From contig CAJJAG010000001.1 in assembly GCA_905182135.1 (NCBI GenBank), positions 219,094 to 283,093 on the forward strand: 64,000 nt of DNA. Direction: 5' to 3'. Both the position numbers and the translations under genes were made by a program. This document shows positions 54,722 through 63,022 of the stretch, in pieces. How positions within the stretch are numbered: the first letter of the stretch is position 1; each line of letters opens with the position of its first letter. The notes beneath the pieces were generated by a model. The model did not search any database. It saw only the letters and a program-made list of their open reading frames with translations, and was not told the origin of the DNA. This stretch comes from an uncultured Acidimicrobiaceae bacterium (GTDB taxonomy: Bacteria > Actinomycetota > Acidimicrobiia > Acidimicrobiales > UBA10347).

Positions 54722-55768
54722 TTAACGACGACCCGTGTTCATGAACATGGCCTTCACTGCTTCGTAGCTCTCGATGCAACGTCCAGCCCCAAGCACCACG
54801 CACTCAAGTGGGGCGTCGACGAATCGCACAGGGACCTCGGCCTCACGAGTCAAACGTTCGCGGAAACCACGCAGCAGCGAACCACCCCCCACGAGATGGA
54901 TGCCCGTGACCAGCAAATCCTGGGACAACTCGGGAGGGGCCTGTGCCAAGCACGCCAGCACTGAATCGATGATGGCGGAGACAGGTTCTTCGACGGCTGA
55001 TCGCACATCGGCAGGGCTGAGCACAATCGTCTCGGGCAGGCCGGTCATCAACTGGCGGCCACGAACCTGCGCCTGGACTTCACCATCGGTATAGGCAGCG
55101 GATCCAGTAACGATCTTGATCTCTTCGGCAGTGCGTTCGCCAATAGCGATGCCGTGTTCGCGTCGTACGTATTGCTGAATAGCGGCATCAAGGTCAAACG
55201 ACCCGACACGCACAGCTTCGAGCGCGACCACGCCACCCATCGACAACAGTGCAGACTCGCTGGTGCCACCACCGATATCAACAACCATCGAACCAACCGG
55301 TTCGTTAATCGGCAGGTCAGCGCCAATAGCCGCAGCCAACGGCTGTTCGATCAATTGTGCTTCGGCAGCACCGGCGCGGCGGGCGGCTTCGATCACAGCA
55401 CGTCGTTCGACCGGTGTAATCGCCGAAGGCACACAGATCACGACGCGAGGCCGGTTAAAACGGTTCACGCCGACCCGCTCGAGCAAGAGTCGAATCATGC
55501 GTTGCGTGACGTCGAAGTCAGTGATTGCACCCTTGCGCAGTGGCCGAACGGCCACGATGTATTCCGGTGTTCGGCCGATCATCTCCCAGGCCTGGTGACC
55601 CATAGCCAGAACTTCACTGTTGTTCTTATTAAACGCGATTACAGACGGCTCGTTAAGAACGATGCCTTTCCCTTTGGCGTAGACCAACGTGTTGGCCGTA
55701 CCCAGATCGATCGCAAGGTCGCGTGCCAGAACTAACGCCCGGGGTGCTGAGTCGAACTGACCGACCAA
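54722..55768 (-). CDS. mreB: rod-shape determining protein MreB/Mbl
   Basis: A 348-residue bacterial actin. Phosphate-1 loop IDLGTANTLVY, TPEYIVAVRPLRKGAITDFD, ERRAVIEAARRAGA, phosphate-2 VVDIGGGTSESALL, GERTAEEIKI and VGGGSLLRGF are all present. It assembles at the membrane to guide cell-wall synthesis. Start TTG 55768 gives a 14-residue extension before ARDLAIDLG; no ATG is available. It overlaps the upstream small membrane gene by 37 bp. No mreC, mreD or rodA is adjacent. Confidence 0.93.
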   Translation of the reverse strand: MVGQFDSAPRALVLARDLAIDLGTANTLVYAKGKGIVLNEPSVIAFNKNNSEVLAMGHQAWEMIGRTPEYIVAVRPLRKGAITDFDVTQRMIRLLLERVGVNRFNRPRVVICVPSAITPVERRAVIEAARRAGAAEAQLIEQPLAAAIGADLPINEPVGSMVVDIGGGTSESALLSMGGVVALEAVRVGSFDLDAAIQQYVRREHGIAIGERTAEEIKIVTGSAAYTDGEVQAQVRGRQLMTGLPETIVLSPADVRSAVEEPVSAIIDSVLACLAQAPPELSQDLLVTGIHLVGGGSLLRGFRERLTREAEVPVRFVDAPLECVVLGAGRCIESYEAVKAMFMNTGRR

Positions 55769-55929
55769 CCGGAATCGCGTTGGTCTTTCAGTCTCGGGGC
55801 GACTGTTCGCAGGTCAGAGGGTGTCTTACGTCGACTGAAGCCGCTGCCGAACCGGCTCGCTAGGCACAGCACGCTTGAGCCAAGGACGAAGACGACGAGT
55901 GGGATGGCGAGAAAGAGAAGTGGCGACAT
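55732..55929 (-). CDS. small membrane protein overlapping mreB
   Basis: A 65-residue protein with an N-terminal helix (LLFLAIPLVVFVLGSSVLCLA) and a basic cytosolic tail (RRKTPSDLRTVAPRLKDQR). It starts 8 bp after the moaE stop and ends 37 bp inside mreB. It is thus probably the middle gene of a moaE-mreB transcript. Family not recognised. Confidence 0.55.
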   Translation of the reverse strand: MSPLLFLAIPLVVFVLGSSVLCLASRFGSGFSRRKTPSDLRTVAPRLKDQRDSGWSVSSTQHPGR

Positions 55930-55937
55930 GTGAGTTC

Positions 55938-56468
55938 TTAGTGCTCGGTTGAGGGGGCGTCACGAAGAGTAACGGAACCGTCGGCCGCGACCGTCGCATT
56001 GTTCAAATCACCGACTTCGATGATGTGTTGAGCTTCGAGTCCCCAGCTCTCGCCCTCGTCCCATCGTTCACGTTTCCAGATCGGAATTGTGGCTTTCAGC
56101 GCATCGATACAGAACCTGGCCGCGGCGAAAGCCTCGGGCCGATGCGGCGACGAGGCGACCACAACAACGGCGCTGTCGCCAATGACAAGTTCGCCGACGC
56201 GGTGCATCATGACGAGGCGACCAACAGGAGGCCAGCGCCTGCGCGCTTCGACAGCAAGTTCGGCCAACCGAGGATCGACTTGCGCTTCGTATGCCTCGTA
56301 CTCGAGTTGGTCAACATTGCTGCGATCACTGCTGTGGTCTCGCGCTACGCCCGAGAAGAGAACAACGGCACCGCAATCGGGGCGATGCGCCCACTCGAGT
56401 GCCTCGGCGACGGGGAGCGGTTCGTTGGACAGCCCAACCCAGTCATCACCCGAAGAAGGAATCTGCAC
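55938..56468 (-). CDS. moaE: molybdopterin synthase catalytic subunit
   Basis: A 176-residue MoaE: GAVVLFSGVARDHS, LEYEAYEAQV, RVGELVIGDSAVVVV, SPHRPEAFAAARFCID and KATIPIWKRE, which holds the catalytic lysines. It inserts sulfur into precursor Z to make molybdopterin, as the molybdenum hydroxylase at 28.8-32.8 kb needs. The C-terminal 30 residues are an extension. GTG 56468 has TACGAT 6 nt upstream. Confidence 0.94.
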   Translation of the reverse strand: MQIPSSGDDWVGLSNEPLPVAEALEWAHRPDCGAVVLFSGVARDHSSDRSNVDQLEYEAYEAQVDPRLAELAVEARRRWPPVGRLVMMHRVGELVIGDSAVVVVASSPHRPEAFAAARFCIDALKATIPIWKRERWDEGESWGLEAQHIIEVGDLNNATVAADGSVTLRDAPSTEH

Positions 56469-56474
56469 TTCCCC

Positions 56475-56480
56475 ATCGTA
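56475..56480 (-). promoter_or_regulatory. -10 hexamer TACGAT
   Basis: Six nt before the GTG at 56468 of moaE. Confidence 0.55.
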
Positions 56481-56563
56481 TTACAGCCAGCCCCACCCGC
56501 GACTTTCGCCAATCAGAATGGGCGCGGTGAGCCAACGCTCGATCAGCACTAGTGTTTCCATTC

Positions 56564-57757
56564 GTGAACGGGGACTGCGACGAGGACGAGCCCGAAGGGC
56601 TTCGCCATGTCCCCCATCCCGATGACCGTCTTTGGCGCCATCCGTCTGAAATCGCTGCCATGCACACGGCACATGCGAATGCTGAGACAGCCCGGGTTCC
56701 AACCATCCATGTCTCTGAACCAGCCCCGAAGTTGCGACGACATCCTGGCCGAACGGTCGCTGCTGGGATCGTGGCCATCGGTGCTGCAGCACTGACAATT
56801 GGCGTGGCCTCGGGCCAGAGCGGGTCGCCGCATGCTTCGCTTGAAGCTGGCGTAGTCCGATCAGTCGCCCTTGGAGGCACCGTAGATACGACAACTGAGA
56901 ACGCCAGTCGTGAAAAAACCAATGACATCGCCGCCGATATCAGCGCACAAGGCGAAGATTTCCTAACAGCACGGGTGCACGACGAAATCGCAGCCTCACT
57001 CCCGCGCATCCAGGCCGTCACCGCTGGCGGCATGCGTGAAGGCAGCGGCATGTTCGTGACCAACGACGGCCACATCGCCACCAGCGCCGGACTAATCGAA
57101 ACCGCCAAGTACGTGCTCGCTTGGACTAACGATGGCCAACGGTGGAAGGCCCGTCTGATCGCAAGTGATCCCGTTAGCGACGTTGCCATTATCCAGATCG
57201 AGAGCGACCGCTGGCCGGCCGTGTCACTGGGCAGTGACAACAAGTTCCGAGATGGGCAGTACGCGCTGGCGCTCGACCATAATGACAACACGATCAGCGT
57301 TGGCGAAATCACCAGTGTGAGTTCGCCGCTGCTGGTCATCAGCCAAGTGGCCGCAGTGCCCGGGTCGGCAATCGTTGACGACACCGGTGTCGTCATCGCC
57401 ATGATCACTGACGACGGCACAAACACCCGTGGCATCCGGGCATGGACGATCGAACGGGTCGCCGTCGACCTGATTACTTCGGGTGATACGTCGCACAACT
57501 GGCTTGGGGTCGCGGTCAGCAATGGACCCGAAGCCGACATGGTGGTCGTAGACGACGTAACCATTGGGTCGCCCGCAGCCCAGGCTGGCCTGCGAGTTGG
57601 TGACCTGATCAATTCGCTCGATGGCAACCCGATTGATGATGCCGGCGCGCTCTATCGCCAGGTCCAACAGACCGACGCTGGCGACGACATGGTGCTGACG
57701 GTCACCCGCAATGGCACCAAGCTCATCATCATCGCAACCCTTGCATTAGCGCCCTAG
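56564..57757 (+). CDS. HtrA-like trypsin/PDZ membrane protein, probably inactive protease
   Basis: A 397-residue protein with a cytosolic PDDRLWRHPSEI motif and a membrane helix (VAAGIVAIGAAALTIGVAS). A trypsin-like domain (GSGMFVTNDGHIATSAGLIE, then DPVSDVAIIQIE) and a C-terminal PDZ domain (GSPAAQAGLRVGDLINSLDG) follow. The catalytic His is missing: TNxHV reads TSAGL. The GNSGGPL block reads PGSAIVDD. The Asp is kept. It may bind rather than cut. GTG 56564 follows TAGTGT by 8 nt; GTG 56552 is possible. Confidence 0.83.
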   Translation: MNGDCDEDEPEGLRHVPHPDDRLWRHPSEIAAMHTAHANAETARVPTIHVSEPAPKLRRHPGRTVAAGIVAIGAAALTIGVASGQSGSPHASLEAGVVRSVALGGTVDTTTENASREKTNDIAADISAQGEDFLTARVHDEIAASLPRIQAVTAGGMREGSGMFVTNDGHIATSAGLIETAKYVLAWTNDGQRWKARLIASDPVSDVAIIQIESDRWPAVSLGSDNKFRDGQYALALDHNDNTISVGEITSVSSPLLVISQVAAVPGSAIVDDTGVVIAMITDDGTNTRGIRAWTIERVAVDLITSGDTSHNWLGVAVSNGPEADMVVVDDVTIGSPAAQAGLRVGDLINSLDGNPIDDAGALYRQVQQTDAGDDMVLTVTRNGTKLIIIATLALAP

Positions 57758-57841
57758 CCCACCGACTGCCCCTAGACCATCTCCCTAGACAAGTCGAAAT
57801 GCTGCCTGGGTCGCCGCCGGCGCCGAGACCGACGGGCGGGT

Positions 57842-58861
57842 TCAGCCCCGCCAACGTTTAGATAACACGCGAGCCGCACCGGCCACCGCAGCAATACCGA
57901 CACTCGCCCCACCAAGTGCAATTTGTTGTCGACGCTTTGCGTTCAACATGGCCCACGGACGCGGATCAAAACTGTCGACATAGGCCTCGACGTTTGACCA
58001 TGACGGTTCCCATCCCAGATCGCGCAGCCGATCGTTTGATACCACCCATGGTTCGGTCGCGTAATGCATGATGCCGGGTGGTGTGGCAACAATGCCACGG
58101 TTCCAACTGAACCGAACGATCTCGTCCGCGAGTTGGCTCGGAATGGGAAGCCGGGGTGCGCGACCCGACAATGACCGGACCTCTTCGGCTCGAACCCAGC
58201 CGTCGGGTGCGACGTTGTACACGCCTGCTTGTTGGGAACGCACCAAAAGCTCGACTGCGCCGGCCAGGTCATCGAGATGCAGAAACTGCAGCGGAGGGTC
58301 GCTATCGCTGCCAAGGCCCGCTGCGAGCTGCATACTCTTTGCCACCCAGCTCGAACGGCCACTCGCCACTGCCGTGCTCGGTCGGACAATAGTCAATTTG
58401 CCGTTCGTCGCCGCCTGCCATTCCTGGCCAAGGCGTTCGATTGTCGCCTTGTTCTCTGCAAAGGCCAAGGCACTCGGGCGCACCTGAGCATGTTCGGTGA
58501 GCGGAATCGGATTTTCGGCGCGAGCGCCATAAACCATAGCGCTCGACAGCAGCACCACCTGACCGACGGATGCCCTGGCGGCAGCATCGAGCATGAGCTG
58601 TGCGGCGCGAGTGTCGTGTCGCGACGCGTCCACAAACTCATTACGCCCATAGGCCGAAGCAAGATGCACAACCGTGTCGGCACCGTCGAAAATTTCATCA
58701 AGATCAAGGGCACGCAAGTCACCCAGGTGATGACCGGCCAGGCCCTCGGCCTGAGCTCCGACCCGATCGATACCGACGACGGCTAGGTCGCTGTAGGCGA
58801 CCAGCGCCTTGGCAACACGCGATCCGACGGCCCCGGCGACTCCGGTGACAACGATTCGCAC
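57842..58861 (-). CDS. NAD-dependent epimerase/dehydratase family protein
   Basis: A 339-residue extended SDR: VTGVAGAVGSRVAKAL (NAD binding), GADTVVHLASAYGR and the SSAMVYG strand. The usual catalytic YxxxK appears as FAENK, so Tyr is replaced by Phe. The C-terminus has a hydrophobic segment (IALGGASVGIAAVAGAA), which could anchor it in the membrane. GTG 58861 has AGGAGG 7 nt upstream, the best Shine-Dalgarno in the window. Confidence 0.84.
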   Translation of the reverse strand: MRIVVTGVAGAVGSRVAKALVAYSDLAVVGIDRVGAQAEGLAGHHLGDLRALDLDEIFDGADTVVHLASAYGRNEFVDASRHDTRAAQLMLDAAARASVGQVVLLSSAMVYGARAENPIPLTEHAQVRPSALAFAENKATIERLGQEWQAATNGKLTIVRPSTAVASGRSSWVAKSMQLAAGLGSDSDPPLQFLHLDDLAGAVELLVRSQQAGVYNVAPDGWVRAEEVRSLSGRAPRLPIPSQLADEIVRFSWNRGIVATPPGIMHYATEPWVVSNDRLRDLGWEPSWSNVEAYVDSFDPRPWAMLNAKRRQQIALGGASVGIAAVAGAARVLSKRWRG

Positions 58862-58925
58862 GTGCTTCCCTCCTGGGCCCCACAATGACCTGGCAGCCTG
58901 ATGACTAATAGTTGAACGTCGAGTC

Positions 58926-58931
58926 TACGCT
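58926..58931 (+). promoter_or_regulatory. -10 hexamer TACGCT
   Basis: Seven nt before the ATG at 58939. Confidence 0.55.
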
Positions 58932-58938
58932 CAATGTG

Positions 58939-60198
58939 ATGAGTGATGACAGCGGTAACGCCGGTAACCCGTTTGGCGACATGCCGTTCTTTGGCGACTT
59001 CTCCAACATGGCAAACATGTTTGGGGGCGGGGCAGACCCCTGGGCACAAGCGAAGCAGATCGCTGCATCGGTGGCCACCGGCGGCGAACCCGAGAGCAAT
59101 GTTGACCCGGCTGACCGCATCGCCTTCGAGCAACTTGCGCGAGTTGCTGAGCTCCATGTCTCAACCGCTACCGGTGTTTCGGTCGGCGACGGTACTCCTC
59201 CACAAATTCGTCCGGCCACCCGTCATGAATGGGCACTAGCAACGCTCGAGGCTTATCGTCCGATGCTTCAAGCCATGGCAGACACCATGAGCCAGACCAT
59301 GTCCGGCATGGGTGAAGACCTCCTCCCGAGCGACGCTGATATTCCCGGCCTGCCTGGCGGCATGTTCAGCGGCGACTTCATGGCTCAAATCATGAAGATG
59401 CTTGCGCCGATGATGCTGTCGATGACCTCAGGGTCAATGGCAGGACAGCTCGCCCGCACCAGCCTGGGTTCTTACGACCTACCAATCCCGCGGCCAGAAG
59501 CAACCGAACTCCTCGTCGTTCACGCCAATATCTCCGCGTTCACCGAAGAGTGGAGTGTGCCGACTAATGACGTCCGGCTATGGCTGTGCCTGCACGAATA
59601 CCTCCACCATTCGGTGTTGCGGCGCCCCCACATTGCCGAACGAATTAGCGAGCTAATCACGCGTTATGTGTCGGCTTTCGAATCGAACAGCCAAGCGCTT
59701 GGAAGCCAGTTCGGTGGCCTTGACCCGACGAACCCTGAATCCATGGGCCAACTCGAAGGCCTGATGAACGACCCCGAAGCCCTCATGGGCGTCGTCCAGA
59801 GCAACGCACAGCGAGCAATGTTGCCCGAGATCTCTGCTCTCATGGCCGCAATCGTTGGGTACGTCGACCACATGATGGACTCGATCGGGTCGAACCTGAT
59901 CAGTAGCTATTCCATGATTAGCGAAGCCCTACGTCGACGACGAGTCACTGCCGACCCGACCGACCGCTTCCTGCAGCGCATGGTTGGGCTCGAACTCGAC
60001 CAGGCCTGTTACGAACAAGGTCGCTCATTTGTTGATGGCGTTGTCGAGCGCGGCGGCCAAGACTCGCTCGCTCGGTTATGGCACTCGACGCGAGAGCTAC
60101 CAACACCCAATGAGATTGTGGCGCCCGGCCTCTGGCTGGCCCGCATCGATATCGACGAACTCGTCGACGAAAGCAACGAGTCTGACGAAGAGGAATAA
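58939..60198 (+). CDS. DUF2342 zinc-dependent metalloprotease-like protein
   Basis: A 419-residue actinobacterial protein. HEYLHH (His219, Glu220, His223) is an HExxH zinc motif. SMAGQLARTSLGSYDLPIPRP and ALMGVVQSNAQRAMLPEI are family blocks. It is annotated in related genomes as a zinc-dependent metalloprotease or F420-biosynthesis-associated protein; neither role is proven. N-terminal 50 residues are Gly/Asn/Asp-rich. Confidence 0.87.
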   Translation: MSDDSGNAGNPFGDMPFFGDFSNMANMFGGGADPWAQAKQIAASVATGGEPESNVDPADRIAFEQLARVAELHVSTATGVSVGDGTPPQIRPATRHEWALATLEAYRPMLQAMADTMSQTMSGMGEDLLPSDADIPGLPGGMFSGDFMAQIMKMLAPMMLSMTSGSMAGQLARTSLGSYDLPIPRPEATELLVVHANISAFTEEWSVPTNDVRLWLCLHEYLHHSVLRRPHIAERISELITRYVSAFESNSQALGSQFGGLDPTNPESMGQLEGLMNDPEALMGVVQSNAQRAMLPEISALMAAIVGYVDHMMDSIGSNLISSYSMISEALRRRRVTADPTDRFLQRMVGLELDQACYEQGRSFVDGVVERGGQDSLARLWHSTRELPTPNEIVAPGLWLARIDIDELVDESNESDEEE

Positions 60199-60342
60199 GC
60201 CTCGGCGTTCGTTGCCGACCACCAAGAACGCTCGGTACAACTCACCCTGTTGAGCGTCCAGCGTACGAACCACACGCGGCAATGGTGGTGTCGCTCATCG
60301 CTATAACCGGTTACGCACATTTCTGGAAATCCGGTTCGGCTG

Positions 60343-60366
60343 CCCTTAACAACGAATTGTTAGGGG
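60343..60366. terminator. hairpin between convergent genes
   Basis: Ten-bp stem CCCTTAACAA/TTGTTAGGGG with one G-U pair and a CGAA tetraloop. No T tract, so efficiency is uncertain. Confidence 0.5.
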
Positions 60367-60383
60367 CTGTCCAGCCAGACTGA

Positions 60384-62144
60384 TTACTCGCCCCGGTCGA
60401 TACCCAAGGGCGGTGTGGGATTGCGTTCAGTGCGCTGCCTCGCAGTGTCGGCTTCGTTAAGCCAAGAGGGGGGCAACAATCGGTCTGGTTCAGACGGTTG
60501 GTCGAACACCGCAGTCGCCCAGTCCGAGGGTTCCACCGGTTGGTCTGCAAAGGCGTCGACATACGGATCAGCCGATGTCGACCCTGGCCAGCTGGGATCT
60601 AGCGACGTTGGAACCTGCGCAGCTACGTCTGATTCATCAATTGTCACGGCCGCCATCTGCGTGGTGGGCAGCGGTTCGGGAACAGGGAGCGGCGGCGCAG
60701 GCGGTGCAGCCGGGCCAGAATCATCGGACTGTCGTGGCCCTCGGCTCCTCCCGAGGCGAATGCCGCTTCGAGGTGTCCGTCCGGATAACTGGCCACTACG
60801 CGGACCTTGCTGCATGATGAATACACCAATGCCAATCGACGCTATTGCGATGACGAGAAACCCAGCCCGAAGGGGGAAGGAGATGATCACGGCAAGCAGC
60901 GAGCCGACGACCCATGCGATCTGAAACTGAGTCTCGAAGCGGCCGAATGCAGCACCGTGGTTGGCGCCTGGCGCATCTCGTTGCACTAACGAATCGAACG
61001 CCAATTTTGCCGCCGAGGCCGAGCCGCCCACAATCAAAGCAACAAGTCCCGCACCGCTAAGACCGCCTGCCCAGACTCCAGCAATCGCGGAAACTGCGAC
61101 GGCGATAACTGCGCCGACCAGCATTTTCTCTTCGCTGAAACGTTTGCGGAACCAAGGAGCGATGACGTTGCCAGCGAACCCACCGAACCCCCACAATGCA
61201 AACGGGATCGCCGCCTTGTACCAGGGAAGACCCGGATCGTCGAGAAGCTCGAAACCAAGTGCAGCCTTCACCGCTGCACCCGCAGCTGTCCCGATGCCAG
61301 AAAGGTCCGGCAGTTCTGAGCGAACGAATTCGAACAGCAGCAGGAAAAAAACGAAACCGACGATGCCACGAAGCGTGGCCATCACGAACGATGCCAGCCT
61401 GACTCCGGCAGAGCGAATATCAAGATCGTCTTGGTTCGTCCCTGGGTCATCTACGAACACCCGCGGCATCTTCATCGAGAAGAAAACACCGATGAGGTAC
61501 ACAAAGGCCGCCCACCACAGCGTGGGTGTCGACCCAAACAACTGGTACATCGCTACTGCTGGCAAAACACCAACAACGCCAGCGACCGCCGACAGAATTG
61601 CCAGCCGCGAGTTCTTGTCGACGAGTTCGTCCTCGTCATGCACCGTGGTTGGCACCGTTGCCGCCTTGGCAACGGAGTAGGTCTTACCCATTACAAGCCA
61701 AATAAATGTGATCGGGAAGAACCATGCCGTGCCGATATTGCGGATCAGCAAGACCATGAGTCCAGCGCGCAGCAGCAAGGACAACGCGATGGTTGCCCTG
61801 CGACCGCCACGAACGCGGTCAAGGGCGGGGCCGATTAGTGGGCCGACCAAGGCAAAAGGCGCCATGGTCAGCACCAGCGCTAACAGAATGCGCGAACGTG
61901 CGTCGTTCGGATCGATGCTGAGCAAGGTGCCCGCCAGGGTGACGAACACCGATGCCTCACCGGCTGCATGAAACGCATGAGTCCGGGCCAGACGGATGAA
62001 GGGGGCAACCGCCACTGACCCGCTGCTTTGTCGCGTTGTACCCCCCGGCGACGCTTCGCCAGATGCAGAGGTGCCCGATCCGGGTCGCGACAGATTGGGT
62101 CGCGACAAGGGCTGCCAGCCCGAACCCGTTACCTGATCCTTCAC
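60384..62144 (-). CDS. MFS transporter with a long disordered C-terminus
   Basis: A 586-residue major facilitator. Residues 1-45 are polar, about 50-440 contain about 10-12 membrane helices (for example ILLALVLTMAPFALVGPLIGPALDRVRGGRRAT), and the last 130 are Pro/Asp-rich without structure. Substrate unknown. GTG 62144 is set by TAGATT. Confidence 0.86.
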   Translation of the reverse strand: MKDQVTGSGWQPLSRPNLSRPGSGTSASGEASPGGTTRQSSGSVAVAPFIRLARTHAFHAAGEASVFVTLAGTLLSIDPNDARSRILLALVLTMAPFALVGPLIGPALDRVRGGRRATIALSLLLRAGLMVLLIRNIGTAWFFPITFIWLVMGKTYSVAKAATVPTTVHDEDELVDKNSRLAILSAVAGVVGVLPAVAMYQLFGSTPTLWWAAFVYLIGVFFSMKMPRVFVDDPGTNQDDLDIRSAGVRLASFVMATLRGIVGFVFFLLLFEFVRSELPDLSGIGTAAGAAVKAALGFELLDDPGLPWYKAAIPFALWGFGGFAGNVIAPWFRKRFSEEKMLVGAVIAVAVSAIAGVWAGGLSGAGLVALIVGGSASAAKLAFDSLVQRDAPGANHGAAFGRFETQFQIAWVVGSLLAVIISFPLRAGFLVIAIASIGIGVFIMQQGPRSGQLSGRTPRSGIRLGRSRGPRQSDDSGPAAPPAPPLPVPEPLPTTQMAAVTIDESDVAAQVPTSLDPSWPGSTSADPYVDAFADQPVEPSDWATAVFDQPSEPDRLLPPSWLNEADTARQRTERNPTPPLGIDRGE

Positions 62145-62150
62145 CTGGCA

Positions 62151-62156
62151 AATCTA
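62151..62156 (-). promoter_or_regulatory. -10 hexamer TAGATT
   Basis: Six nt before the GTG at 62144. Confidence 0.55.
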
Positions 62157-62296
62157 CTTCGCTCACGAGGCAATAGCCGCCTCACCCCACAGCGACCCAT
62201 TATCGACCAAGCAGTGTGTCAGCGCTGCGGGGCTGCGTGTAAAGCCACGCCACTACTGCGGTAACAAAAATATAGGTCAACGAATGCGTCAATGAC

Positions 62297-63022
62297 CTAG
62301 TCGTTGAATTTGTAACCCAGGCCTCGGATGGTCACGATCAGTACCGGGTTAGACGGATCGATCTCGACCTTTTCTCGCAGGCGTTTGATATGGACGTCGA
62401 GCGTCTTCGTCTCGCCCACATAGTCATGACCCCACACCTTGTCGATGAGCTGATCACGTGTCAGAACGCGACCGGCGTTCGATACCAACGCCATCAGAAG
62501 GTCAAACTCCTTTAGCCGCATATCGACCGTTTGGCCGCGAACCAAGACTTCGTGTCGGCCCGGGTCGATGTGCACGCCCCCAACATGTATCGGATCGCCC
62601 AACTCGCTCGCTGGTTCAGTGGTAGAGCCCGACGACTCGTCAACGACCGCCCGACGCAGAACCGATCTCATTCGGGCGACCAATTCACGAAATCGGTAGG
62701 GCTTGGTTACATAGTCGTCGGCGCCAACCTCGAGCCCGACGACCGCATCGATCTCTTCGCCTTTGGCAGTGACCATAATGATTGGAACATCGCTCTTTGA
62801 ACGGATCTCGCGGCAGACGTCGAGTCCCGAGATACGCGGCAGCATGACGTCTAGCAAGACGATGTCTGGCGCACCAGCATCGAAGCGAGCCAGCGCCTCG
62901 CTGCCGTCTCGAGCGACATCGATGGCGAAGCCTTCTCGGGCCAGGCCAATACGAAGCGCTTCAAGGAATGACTCTTCGTCCTCGACGATCAGGACCTTAA
63001 TTGGTTTTGTGTCTGCGCTCAT
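62297..63022 (-). CDS. regX3: OmpR/PhoB-type response regulator, RegX3-like
   Basis: A 241-residue regulator: receiver with acidic Glu14/Asp15, phosphorylated Asp58 (IVLLDVM), Thr85 and Lys107 (TKPY), then a winged-helix DNA-binding domain (LTRDQLIDKVWGHDY, VDVHIKRLREK-type recognition helix). It is preceded by its kinase with an ATGA overlap. Gene order and sequence match mycobacterial SenX3-RegX3, which controls phosphate-starvation genes. Symbol by similarity. Confidence 0.88.
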   Translation of the reverse strand: MSADTKPIKVLIVEDEESFLEALRIGLAREGFAIDVARDGSEALARFDAGAPDIVLLDVMLPRISGLDVCREIRSKSDVPIIMVTAKGEEIDAVVGLEVGADDYVTKPYRFRELVARMRSVLRRAVVDESSGSTTEPASELGDPIHVGGVHIDPGRHEVLVRGQTVDMRLKEFDLLMALVSNAGRVLTRDQLIDKVWGHDYVGETKTLDVHIKRLREKVEIDPSNPVLIVTIRGLGYKFND

